A program made the position numbers and the translations under genes. From an uncultured Eggerthella sp. (GTDB taxonomy: Bacteria > Actinomycetota > Coriobacteriia > Coriobacteriales > Eggerthellaceae), in the NCBI GenBank assembly GCA_900548955.1, contig URMQ01000029.1, positions 1-15,270 on the forward strand: a DNA stretch of 15,270 nt. The letters are read 5' to 3'. Positions 7,699-15,100 of this stretch are shown one piece after another. Under the pieces are notes generated by a model. That model saw only the letters and a program-made list of their open reading frames with translations. It ran no database searches and was not told where the DNA came from. Every line of letters starts with the position of its first letter. Position 1 is the first letter of the stretch.

Positions 7699-8430
7699 AT
7701 GAGTAAAGTTCGGCTAGATGATTTGCTTATAGAGCAGGGGTATTTTCCCAATAAAGATGCGGTACTACGTGCGGTAATCGCCAAAGAAGTTCGCGTAGAC
7801 GACGTGTATGTAACGAGTGCAGCAGTTAAAGTTAAACCTGATGCGGATATTTTCGTGAAAAATACTAAGCGTTTTGTTTCTCGGGGCGGTCACAAACTTC
7901 AAGGTGCGCTCGATTATTTCCATGAGGATATTCAAGGAAAGCGTTGCATTGATGTTGGATCTTCGACTGGCGGATTTACCGACTGTTTGCTTCAGGCAGG
8001 TGCTGAAAGTGTAGCGTGTGTTGATGTGAATTATGGTCAACTTGCCTGGCAATTGCGGCAAGATGACCGTGTCAGTGTTTTTGAGCGCACTAACATTCGT
8101 CTTGCTAATCCTGCTGATTTGGGAGCCCCCTTTGATATTGTAGTGTGTGATTTAAGCTTTATTGGAATCGCTCAATTAGCCGATGTTTTTGCATCTCTTT
8201 GTTGTTCGGGTAGTGTATTTCTTGGATTAATTAAACCCCAATTTGAAAGCCATCATGATGAAACAGAACGTGGCGTTGTAGTTGATGAAGCGGTTCGTCA
8301 ACGTGTGATTTCTGAAGTAACGCAGGCACTTGAACGGGTTGGTTTTACGGTGGATGGGGTAGTGCAATCTTCTATTAAAGGCCCAGAAGGCAATATCGAA
8401 TATATTGTTCGTGCGATCTTCTCTGGATAA
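7699..8430 (+). CDS. tlyA: TlyA-type 16S/23S rRNA 2'-O-methyltransferase (S4 + FtsJ-like domains)
   Basis: This 243-residue protein has an N-terminal S4 RNA-binding domain (about 1-60, RLDDLLIEQGYFPNKD) followed by an SAM-dependent methyltransferase domain. The SAM loop is IDVGSSTGGFTD (84-95). The K-D-K-E tetrad of 2'-O-methyltransferases is visible as K66 in SRGGHK, D151 in CDLSFI, K179 in LIKPQF and E234 in GNIEYIV. Positions are close to those of the mycobacterial TlyA. In mycobacteria the enzyme methylates C1409 of 16S and C1920 of 23S rRNA and makes ribosomes sensitive to capreomycin/viomycin. Whether this one uses both sites cannot be read from sequence, and haemolysin annotations for the family are historical. 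Start ATG 7699 has AAGGA at 7681-7685, 13 bases away. It sits 33 bases after ligA. Confidence 0.94.
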   Translation: MSKVRLDDLLIEQGYFPNKDAVLRAVIAKEVRVDDVYVTSAAVKVKPDADIFVKNTKRFVSRGGHKLQGALDYFHEDIQGKRCIDVGSSTGGFTDCLLQAGAESVACVDVNYGQLAWQLRQDDRVSVFERTNIRLANPADLGAPFDIVVCDLSFIGIAQLADVFASLCCSGSVFLGLIKPQFESHHDETERGVVVDEAVRQRVISEVTQALERVGFTVDGVVQSSIKGPEGNIEYIVRAIFSG

Positions 8431-8444
8431 ATTGATACCATGCT

Positions 8445-8471
8445 CCTTGCTAGGTTTTTTACCTGCTAAGG
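8445..8471 (+). other. Imperfect hairpin between tlyA and the small CC-motif gene
   Basis: CCTTGCTAGGT (8445-8455) and ACCTGCTAAGG (8461-8471) can pair over 11 positions with two G-U wobbles and one C-C mismatch around a 5-T loop. No U-tract follows, so it is at best a weak attenuator or processing site. The spacer 8431-8501 otherwise holds only a TATAAA at 8473-8478 with no well-spaced -35. Confidence 0.25.
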
Positions 8472-8501
8472 CTATAAACCGAAGTACAGATTGGCAATAT
8501 C

Positions 8502-8810
8502 GTGAATGTTTTCTACGAGCAACCGTTAATAGATTACATGGTTAAGAAAAGGTATTCTGCTATTGTGGTCGAGCAAATTGACCCTATTGGATGTTGTGCG
8601 GATACTTCTGAGCTGCTGTTGCGTTTTGTCAATGAAAAAGGTGCCGATAAGCTTCGCGATCAAGCGATTCGACAGCTGGATGCTCCTTTTGGTGAGCTTT
8701 TTGTTATGGTTCGTGGTCTTGATTATGACGATGAAATCACTTTTGGTCTTCGTAATTTTTTGGGATTGAAAGACATTACAGTAAAGGGAATTCGTCATTG
8801 GAAAATATAA
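8502..8810 (+). CDS. Small protein of unknown function with a Cys-Cys motif
   Basis: I do not firmly recognise this 102-residue protein. It has a beta-rich start (YSAIVVEQIDPIG), an adjacent cysteine pair C31-C32 in IGCCADTS, a charged middle and a final strand-like ITVKGIRHWKI. It has no signal peptide, membrane helix or other cysteines. The layout vaguely recalls small CC/Se-motif (seleno)proteins with an IscA/HesB-like fold, but that is a resemblance of pattern only. The adjacent cysteines suggest a redox or metal-binding role (inference). Reading from GTG 8502 relies on a weak upstream purine run. An alternative ATG at 8538 would drop 12 residues and keep the cysteines. The reading frame is supported by codon style and by the terminator that begins on the very next base after its stop. 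Confidence 0.7.
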   Translation: MNVFYEQPLIDYMVKKRYSAIVVEQIDPIGCCADTSELLLRFVNEKGADKLRDQAIRQLDAPFGELFVMVRGLDYDDEITFGLRNFLGLKDITVKGIRHWKI

Positions 8811-8841
8811 ATGCCCCTTACCTCAAAACAATAAGGGGCAT
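8811..8841. terminator. Bidirectional Rho-independent terminator
   Basis: ATGCCCCTTA (8811-8820) and TAAGGGGCAT (8832-8841) are a perfect 10-bp inverted repeat with an 11-nt loop. A T-run (GTTTTTG) follows on the plus side, and the minus side reads into TTATATTTTC. It sits between convergent genes ending at 8810 and 8879 and serves both. Confidence 0.88.
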
Positions 8842-8878
8842 CAAAGTTTTTGTATTTGTATGCATTAGTTACAAATGA

Positions 8879-9640
8879 TTAATACGTGGTAGGAGCAAGT
8901 AATACTTTACCAGTTCCGCGATATACGTTTACTAAGCCTTCACCAGATGCTGCAGATCCAAGAAGTGATTTACCTGAGCGTTCAACGCTAAAGTTCAAAC
9001 TGCCGCTCCAGCACAAGGCCATATTGCCATCAATTTTTAGAACATCGTTATCAAGTGTTACTTCAATAAGTTCTTCCTTGGGGCAGGGGGATTCAAGACA
9101 AAGTGCACCATAGCCATTGATGCTTAAGTTAAACAAGCCTTCATTGCCTGCAACAGCAGAAGAAATATTGCTACGCATTACTGCTTGATGCTGTAAGCTT
9201 GAATAGCAAGCAAGGAAAATGCCGTCATCAAGAACAATACTGTTGCCCCAGTTTGCTACATCAATCAACAAAATGTATTTAAAGGTAGGTTCTAGAATAA
9301 GTTTACCGGTACCTTGGTATTCAGGCTTGATAGCAGTTTCTTTAGTGACTGCGCCACGTACGGCTTTACCAAAGAAATCGCCTACACCAGTAACACCAGT
9401 GGTTGATTCAACATCTCCTACCATCCATTGCATAGCTCCTGCTTGAACGGTAACAGGTGCTTGGCTTAAATCACAAATTACTTGTCGACGACGTACATTC
9501 ATCTCGCTAGAGAAATAAGCAATCATGGATGACTCGGGGGTAACACTTAAGTCGCGCTTCCATTCGATTACCTGAAAAGCTCCTAAAGCGTCGAGCAATT
9601 CAACATCGTCGTTTTCGGTAAAGTTACTAATGTTAAACAT
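8879..9640 (-). CDS. AIM24 family protein
   Basis: This 253-residue protein belongs to the AIM24 (former DUF124, TIGR00266-like) family of beta-sandwich proteins. Landmarks are VQAGAMQWMVGDVE, the internal repeat-like GEG/NEGLFNLSINGYGAL and GEGLVNVYRGTGKVLLAPT, and TGKLILEPTFKYILL. Fungal AIM24 is linked to mitochondrial inner-membrane organisation, and the bacterial proteins have no settled function. There is no signal peptide or membrane helix. The start is clear: AGAAGGA (9648-9654 on the minus strand) lies 7 bases upstream of ATG 9640, and a TATAAT lies further upstream. The gene is monocistronic, flanked by terminators on both sides, with its own promoter and a hairpin leader. Function is not inferred from neighbours. 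Confidence 0.88.
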   Translation of the reverse strand: MFNISNFTENDDVELLDALGAFQVIEWKRDLSVTPESSMIAYFSSEMNVRRRQVICDLSQAPVTVQAGAMQWMVGDVESTTGVTGVGDFFGKAVRGAVTKETAIKPEYQGTGKLILEPTFKYILLIDVANWGNSIVLDDGIFLACYSSLQHQAVMRSNISSAVAGNEGLFNLSINGYGALCLESPCPKEELIEVTLDNDVLKIDGNMALCWSGSLNFSVERSGKSLLGSAASGEGLVNVYRGTGKVLLAPTTY

Positions 9641-9671
9641 GGCATTTTCCTTCTCGTGCCAACTTACAAAA

Positions 9672-9697
9672 ATGTTCTAAAGATAGTCTTTGAACAT
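9672..9697 (-). promoter_or_regulatory. Hairpin at the 5' end of the AIM24 mRNA leader
   Basis: On the minus strand ATGTTCAAAGA pairs with TCTTT-A-GAACAT (one bulged A, 3-nt loop) and is followed directly by TTTTTG. It begins about where transcription from the TATAAT at 9704-9709 would start. It could be a 5' stabilising stem, a terminator-like attenuator, or a DNA dyad for a regulator at the start site. Confidence 0.45.
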
Positions 9698-9703
9698 AGT
9701 TTC

Positions 9704-9709
9704 ATTATA
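9704..9709 (-). promoter_or_regulatory. -10 box of the AIM24 gene promoter
   Basis: The minus strand reads TATAAT here, a perfect -10 hexamer 64 bases before the AIM24 start codon. No good -35 was found at 16-18 bases upstream, so strength is uncertain. Confidence 0.5.
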
Positions 9710-9751
9710 TGAGTAATAACTGCGTAATTTCTTACAGTTATGTAACTATAA

Positions 9752-9785
9752 AAGCCCGCTGAGGTATTTATTACTCAACGGGCTT
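9752..9785 (-). terminator. Rho-independent terminator of the UPF0210 gene
   Basis: AAGCCCGCTGAG (9752-9763) and CTCAACGGGCTT (9774-9785) form a 12-position stem with a 10-nt loop. As plus-strand RNA the stem has a C-A mismatch. As minus-strand RNA the same position is a U-G pair, and TTTTATAGTT follows, so it is built to stop leftward transcription from the gene ending at 9884. Confidence 0.8.
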
Positions 9786-9883
9786 ATGAGTTTTAAACCA
9801 TAAAATATGGTGTAGTTTGTTGCCGGCGCGTTACAGCTATTAATTGCTTAATACGTTCATGCTATTTTCTGTAAGTTAATAGA

Positions 9884-11248
9884 TTAATTCTTTAGCGAAT
9901 TCAATGGTGCAGGCATACGTCCACCACGGTGAGCAAACACCGTACCAGCATTTTGATTTACTGGCATTACAGGTGCATATCCTAGAAGTCCACCGAAATC
10001 TAGCTTTTCACCAACCTTTTTGCCGATAGCAGGGATTAAGCGAACCGCTGTAGTCTTGTTGTTGATCATACCAATAGCGCATTCATCAGCAATAATGCCA
10101 AAAATAGTTTCTACGGAAGTATCACCTGGAACCGCAATCATGTCTAAACCGACCGAACATACACAGGTCATTGCTTCAAGTTTCTCTAGGCTTAAAGCTC
10201 CCGCTTCTGCAGCACGAATCATACCAGCATCTTCTGAAACAGGAATAAATGCTCCTGATAAGCCACCAACACTTGAACTTGCCATTACGCCACCTTTTTT
10301 AACAGCATCGTTGAGCATTGCAAGAGCAGCTGTAGTACCAGGACCTCCGCAGGTTCCAACTCCGATGGCTTCTAAAATTTCTGCTACCGAGTCGCCTTCT
10401 GCAGGAGTAGGGGCAAGAGACAAGTCTAGAATACCTTTTTGAACACCAAGACGTTTGCTTGCTTCGCGACTCATAAGTTCGCCTGCACGTGTAATCTTAA
10501 ATGCGGTCGCCTTAATGGCTTCGGCAATGCTGGTCATGTCGGCATCTTTAGGCATGTTGCGAAGGACAGCATTTACAACACCAGGACCAGAAACGCCAAC
10601 GTTTACTACTTCGTCAGCTTCGCCAGAGCCATGGAAAGCACCTGCCATGAAGGGGTTGTCTTCAACAGCGTTGCAGAAAACTACGAGCTTACCTGCTCCG
10701 ATACACTGGCGATCTGCAGTTAGTTCCGCTGATTTCTTTACAATATGAGCCATGCGCAATGCTGCATCCATATTGATGCCTGCACGAGTGGAACCAATAT
10801 TCACAGAAGCGCAAACATTATCGGTTGTAGCAAGAGCTTCAGGGATTGATTCCATCAGGTTAATGTCTGCTTGAGTTGCACCTTTGTGCACGAGTGCGGA
10901 AAAACCGCCAACAAAATCTACCCCAACTTCTTTGCCTGCTTTATCCATGGCTTGTGCAATAGGGGACAAGTCAGTTTCCTTAGTAGCAGCACAAATTTCT
11001 GCGATAGGGGTAACAGAGATGCGCTTGTTTACAATTGGAATCCCGTATTCGCGTTCAAGCTGTTCAGCGGTAGGAACAAGCTTTTCTGCAGCGGTAGTCA
11101 TACGATCATATACTTTACGAGCCATAACGCTAACGTCTTCATGAGTGCAGGCTCGAAGGTTTAAGCCTAAAGTAATGGTTCGAATATCTAAGTGTTGCTG
11201 GCTTACCATTGCTAGGGTTTCAGCAATTTCTTCTGGAGTAATTTGCAT
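9884..11248 (-). CDS. UPF0210/DUF711 (PFL family) protein
   Basis: This 454-residue protein matches the full length of the UPF0210 (DUF711) family, which has a pyruvate-formate-lyase-like fold but no established reaction. Landmarks are DIRTITLGLNLRACTHEDV near the N-terminus, GGFSALVHKG (114-123), SVNIGSTRAGINM (138-150), NPFMAGAFHGSGEAD, NVGVSGPGVVNAVL, GTCGGPGTTAALAMLND, SSVGGLSGAFIPVSEDAGM and VPGDTSVETIFGIIADE. There is no glycyl-radical motif, membrane helix or signal peptide, so it is cytosolic. The start at 11248 has GGAAAGG 10 bases upstream (minus strand). In many Firmicutes the gene directly follows a small ACT-domain gene (UPF0237). Here the upstream side is instead a divergent promoter region and a TetR gene, so that partner is not adjacent. 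The antisense strand is open in several places but those frames are codon-bias shadows. Confidence 0.93.
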   Translation of the reverse strand: MQITPEEIAETLAMVSQQHLDIRTITLGLNLRACTHEDVSVMARKVYDRMTTAAEKLVPTAEQLEREYGIPIVNKRISVTPIAEICAATKETDLSPIAQAMDKAGKEVGVDFVGGFSALVHKGATQADINLMESIPEALATTDNVCASVNIGSTRAGINMDAALRMAHIVKKSAELTADRQCIGAGKLVVFCNAVEDNPFMAGAFHGSGEADEVVNVGVSGPGVVNAVLRNMPKDADMTSIAEAIKATAFKITRAGELMSREASKRLGVQKGILDLSLAPTPAEGDSVAEILEAIGVGTCGGPGTTAALAMLNDAVKKGGVMASSSVGGLSGAFIPVSEDAGMIRAAEAGALSLEKLEAMTCVCSVGLDMIAVPGDTSVETIFGIIADECAIGMINNKTTAVRLIPAIGKKVGEKLDFGGLLGYAPVMPVNQNAGTVFAHRGGRMPAPLNSLKN

Positions 11249-11383
11249 AAATGCAATGCCTTTCCGCGATCTATAAAACTCATTTGAAAGCTTACCAAAA
11301 ATAAGCTGTCTTTCGGAGCGTTTCCCCGCTTAAATTTCTGATCTCTGCAGTATCTTATCTATTGGTTAATTTTGAACACTGTG

Positions 11384-11417
11384 TCTATTATTCGGCGAGT
11401 TGTTGAAATATAATAGA
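11384..11417. repeat. Inverted repeat TCTATTAT / ATAATAGA over the tetR promoter
   Basis: Two perfect 8-bp arms (11384-11391 and 11410-11417) are separated by 18 bases. The right arm overlaps the TATAAT -10 box. It is a possible operator, but the wide spacer and AT-rich arms make chance plausible. Confidence 0.3.
11409..11414 (+). promoter_or_regulatory. -10 box of the tetR-activase promoter
   Basis: TATAAT lies 37 bases before the GTG start of the regulator gene, giving a leader of roughly 30 nt. The -35 position shows only TATTAT-like sequence, so the promoter may depend on an activator or be weak. Confidence 0.5.
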
Positions 11418-11450
11418 TCGAGCAGAGTTTTATTATGGAAGTAGATAAAC

Positions 11451-12131
11451 GTGACAAATTCCGTTAACTATAGCGAAAAACCCACAATGCGTACTCAGTC
11501 TGCAATGAGTACTCAAACCCCTATGCGTACTCAAACAGAAGACCGGCGAATCGTTCGTTCAAAGAAGGCGTTAAGAGCTGCTCTAATTTCATTGATGGAG
11601 TCAAAGGGCTTTGAAGCTATTACCGTAAACGATTTGTGTAGCGCAGCAGACCTTAATCGTGGAACGTTTTATAACCACTTTTCTGACAAAGAAAACCTTT
11701 TAGTTTTTTTAGAAGATGAAGTTATGAACACCGTTGCTCGTATTCATTCTGAAATGAGTTTACTTTCAGTAAAAGATGTAATGGCGTATTGCGTTTCTAA
11801 AAAACCTTTACCATTTCTAGTTTCTTTGTTTGATTATTTTCGCGAAGAGGGAGATTTTTTGCATGCTGTTCTAGGTCCTGGTGGGGATCCTCGGTTTGGT
11901 TCTCGCTTACGGAATAGTGTGTGTACGAATCTTATACAGGGGGTCTTACATGAAAAGTATCGCAATGATCCTGACCCCTTTGTTGGGTATTATATTTCTT
12001 TCTATGCTTCTGCTTACCTTGGGGTAATTACCCACTGGATTGATACTGGCATGAAAGAAGATTCGGAAACTATGGCGCTTATTGCTATGCGTTTACTTTT
12101 TATTAAACCTGGCGAGCCTATTAGATTGTAA
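11451..12131 (+). CDS. TetR/AcrR family transcriptional regulator
   Basis: This 226-residue protein has an N-terminal TetR helix-turn-helix at about 33-80: RIVRSKKALRAALISLME, then FEAITVNDLCSAADL and NRGTFYNHFSDKENLL. The ligand/dimer domain carries LLEK-type aromatic features near the end (VGYYISFYASAYLGVITHW), resembling the TetR_C_8 group. It probably represses its own operon; the ligand is unknown. The start is uncertain. GTG 11451 has GGAAG at 11437-11441 and is preferred, but ATGs at 11487, 11505 and 11523 also precede the DNA-binding domain without good ribosome sites. The first 30 residues contain a threefold six-residue repeat. The stop codon TAA (12129-12131) overlaps the Shine-Dalgarno of the activase gene, so the two are coupled. 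Loss or gain of the first 12-24 residues would not touch the HTH. Confidence 0.93.
   Translation: MTNSVNYSEKPTMRTQSAMSTQTPMRTQTEDRRIVRSKKALRAALISLMESKGFEAITVNDLCSAADLNRGTFYNHFSDKENLLVFLEDEVMNTVARIHSEMSLLSVKDVMAYCVSKKPLPFLVSLFDYFREEGDFLHAVLGPGGDPRFGSRLRNSVCTNLIQGVLHEKYRNDPDPFVGYYISFYASAYLGVITHWIDTGMKEDSETMALIAMRLLFIKPGEPIRL
11487..11540 (+). repeat. Three tandem 18-bp repeats at the start of the regulator gene
   Basis: Units begin at 11487, 11505 and 11523, each ATG-(C/A)GTACTCA plus a variable tail, encoding MRTQSA, MSTQTP and MRTQTE. The first 11-12 bases are nearly invariant and the last 6 diverge. Each unit places an in-frame ATG. This is a short in-frame duplication that could change copy number without shifting the frame. 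Confidence 0.8.
11491..11512. promoter_or_regulatory. Candidate TetR-type operator inside the regulator's own 5' end
   Basis: GTACTCA (11491-11497) and TGAGTAC (11506-11512) are perfect 7-bp arms with an 8-bp spacer. A shorter perfect palindrome GAGTACTC (11507-11514) overlaps it. The 22-bp size suits a TetR dimer. Because the dyad arises from the tandem repeat, it may equally be a by-product. Confidence 0.3.
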
Positions 12132-12135
12132 GGAG
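12130..12135 (+). promoter_or_regulatory. Ribosome binding site that fixes the activase start
   Basis: AAGGAG, overlapping the regulator's TAA stop, lies 6 bases before ATG 12142. An in-frame ATG at 12082 within the regulator gene has no such site and would add 20 residues of out-of-frame regulator sequence, so it is rejected. Confidence 0.85.
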
Positions 12136-12141
12136 AAACAC

Positions 12142-15100
12142 ATGACAGCCGAACAGACTAATTCAACAAGGCTTCATTTAGGTATTGATGTTGGTTCTAC
12201 TACGGTAAAAGTTGCTGTATTAGACAATAACCAGCAGATTGTATATTCGGTATATCGTCGTCACCATGCAGACGTACGTGCTACGGTGCTTGAAGTTTTG
12301 CGCGAAGCTGTTCAGCAATTTCCTGACCAGCCTACTACTATTGCTATTACTGGTTCTGGTGGTTTGTTACTTTCTCAATGGTTAAATCTGGAGTTTGTGC
12401 AGGAAGTTATTGCTTCAAAGACTGCGGTTGAAACTTTTATTCCTAAAACCGATGTAGCTATTGAACTAGGTGGGGAAGACGCAAAAATTATTTATTTTGA
12501 TAACGGCATTGAGCAGCGTATGAATGGTACGTGCGCTGGTGGTACGGGTGCCTTTATCGACCAGATGGCTTCATTGCTCGATACCGATGCAAGCGGTCTT
12601 AACGAGCTAGCAAAAAATCATACGGTGCTTTATCCCATAGCGAGCCGTTGTGGTGTTTTTGCTAAGACTGATGTGCAGCCTCTTTTGAATGAAGGTGCAA
12701 AAAAAGAAGATATTGCTGCCTCTATTTTCCAATCGGTAGTAACACAGACTATTTCTGGTCTTGCTTGTGGTAGACCTATTCGCGGATATGTAGCCTTCCT
12801 TGGTGGTCCGCTGCAGTATTTGCCTGAGTTGCGTAAGCGTTTTTACGAAACGCTCGAATTGGATGAAGAACACATCATTGTTCCAGACAATGCGCATCTT
12901 TTTGTTGCGGGTGGTTGCGCACTTGCAAGTGCTAAAGGCAAACCTGAGCTTTTAGCTGATGTTGTTGAGCATCTCGAAAACCTTGGTGATATTCAGGGCA
13001 GCGAAGTAGTTCGACTTCCTCCTTTGTTTAAGGACGAGGCGGACTATCAAGAGTTCAAAGAACGTCACGACAAAGAAAAAGTTCGTCGTGAAAATCTTGA
13101 TACCTATAAGGGTGCTGCCTATTTAGGTATCGATGCTGGTTCTACCACGTTTAAAGCAGCTTTGATTTCAGAAGATGGCGCTTTGTTGTGGAGCAGCTAT
13201 ATGAATAACAAGGGCGACGTTTTGGGTTGCGCAAAACGCGCTGTAGCGGAGCTGTATGGCAAGTTGCCTATAGATCCTGCTACGGGTAAATCGAATGTTC
13301 GCATTGGCCATGTTACGGTAACAGGATATGGCGAAGCACTTCTTCTTGAGGCTTTGCGTGTTGACTCTGGTGAAATTGAAACCGTTGCTCATTTGCGTGG
13401 TTCCGAAGAAATGCTTCCTGGTGTTGAGTTCATTTTGGATATTGGTGGCCAGGATATGAAGTGCCTTCGCGTTAAAGACGGCGTAATTGAGCATATTATG
13501 CTTAATGAGGCATGCTCTTCTGGCTGCGGTTCCTTTATCGAAAGCTTTGCTTCTGGTCTTAATCTCAGTGTTTCTGAGTTTGCTCAAAGCGCTATTCAAG
13601 CTCGTAATCCTGTTGATTTGGGTAGCCGTTGCACGGTATTTATGAATAGCCGCGTAAAGCAGGCGCAAAAAGAAGGTGCTACGGTAGGAGACATTGCTGC
13701 AGGTCTGGCGCTTTCTGTTATTAAGAATGCTCTGTTTAAGGTAATTAAAATTCGTGACCCCCGTGAGGTTGGTTCAAAGGTCATCGTTCAGGGCGGCACC
13801 TTCTTAAACGATGCTGTGTTGCGCTCTTTTGAACAGTTGGCTGAAACTAATGCGGTACGTCCTGATATTGCAGGTAATATGGGTGCTTATGGCGCAGCAC
13901 TTTTGGCACGTGATCGTGCTCATGACGCTGAAGCACGTAGTGGTAAGCCCGCGCAGACTTCTATGCTTGATCTTGCAGGTTTAGAGGCACTTGAGCCGAC
14001 CCATCGCAACATTCGCTGTAAGGCGTGTTCGAATCATTGTCTATTAACCATTAATGATTTCGGTATTGACGAAAAGACAGGTAAACATCGTCGTTTCATA
14101 ACGGGTAATCGTTGCGAAAAGGGTGCTGGACTTGCGCAGGAAGCTGCAAAGGTTCCCAATCTGTTTGATTACAAGACCGAGCGCATGTTTAACCACTACA
14201 CGCCGCTTACTGCTGAAGAAGCAACGCGTGCAACCGTTGGTATTCCTCGTGCTCTGAATATGTATGAGAACTATCCATTCTGGTTTACTTTCTTTACCAA
14301 ACTTGGTTTCCGTGTGGTTCTTTCTGACCCTTCAACTAAGAAAACCTATGAGGCAGGTATTGAATCAATGCCATCTGAAAGTGTGTGTTATCCTGCAAAG
14401 CTTTCTCATGGTCACATCATGAACCTGCTTGATAAGGACATTGACTTTATTTGGATGCCTTGCGCCAAATATGAACGTCAAGAAGATGAAACTGCTGGTA
14501 ATCATTTTAATTGCCCGATCGTTATGAGCTATTCCGAGGCGTTAAAGCTCAACGTTGATGCACTTAACGAAACGGATATCCAATTCTTGAATCCTTTCGT
14601 TCCTTATCATTTAAAGGACAAACTGAAAGAACGCCTGTATGTTGAATTGGTCGAAAAGCATCCTGAGTTAATGGGTAACGGTCCTCTTCCAACACAGGAT
14701 GAAATTAATGCTGCGGTAGATGCTGCTTGGGCAGAAGATGAGCAAGTGCATGAAGATATTCACCAAAAGGGTATGGAAACTTTAAAGTGGATTGAAGAAC
14801 ATGGTGTTCACGGTATTGTCCTTGCTGGTCGACCTTATCATGGCGATCCTGAAATTAACCATGCCATTCCTGAACTTCTAACAAGCTTTGGTTTGGCAGT
14901 ATTTACTGAAGACTCTGTTGCTCATATGGGTCAAGTTGAACGTCCTTTGCGTGCAGTGGATCAGTGGATGTATCACACTCGTTTGTATCGCGCCGCTAAG
15001 GTAGTTACGCAGCGTGATGACCTCGACTTAATTCAGCTTAATTCCTTTGGTTGTGGTTTGGACGCTATTACCACAGATCAGGTTCAGGAAATTCTTGAAG

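Larger units (their letters stand above)
11249..11450. promoter_or_regulatory. Divergent intergenic region between UPF0210 and tetR genes
   Basis: This 202-base AT-rich gap must hold both promoters. Seen inside: an AGCTTA/TAAGCT hairpin (11289-11307), the tetR -10 box, and an inverted repeat around it. I found no convincing leftward promoter by eye. The arrangement allows the TetR protein to control both directions, but this is inference. Confidence 0.5.

Noticed and set aside
10020..10442. A 140-codon open frame on the plus strand inside the UPF0210 gene
   Set aside because: It is exactly antisense to a strongly recognisable conserved protein, lacks a ribosome site and is explained by codon bias.
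11435..11467. Ten-codon upstream frame starting at ATG 11435 and overlapping the regulator start
   Set aside because: No Shine-Dalgarno of its own; the ATGGAAG more likely serves as the ribosome site for GTG 11451.
13168..13668. A 166-codon open frame on the minus strand inside the activase gene
   Set aside because: Antisense to the second ATPase module, with no ribosome site and no recognisable protein character.
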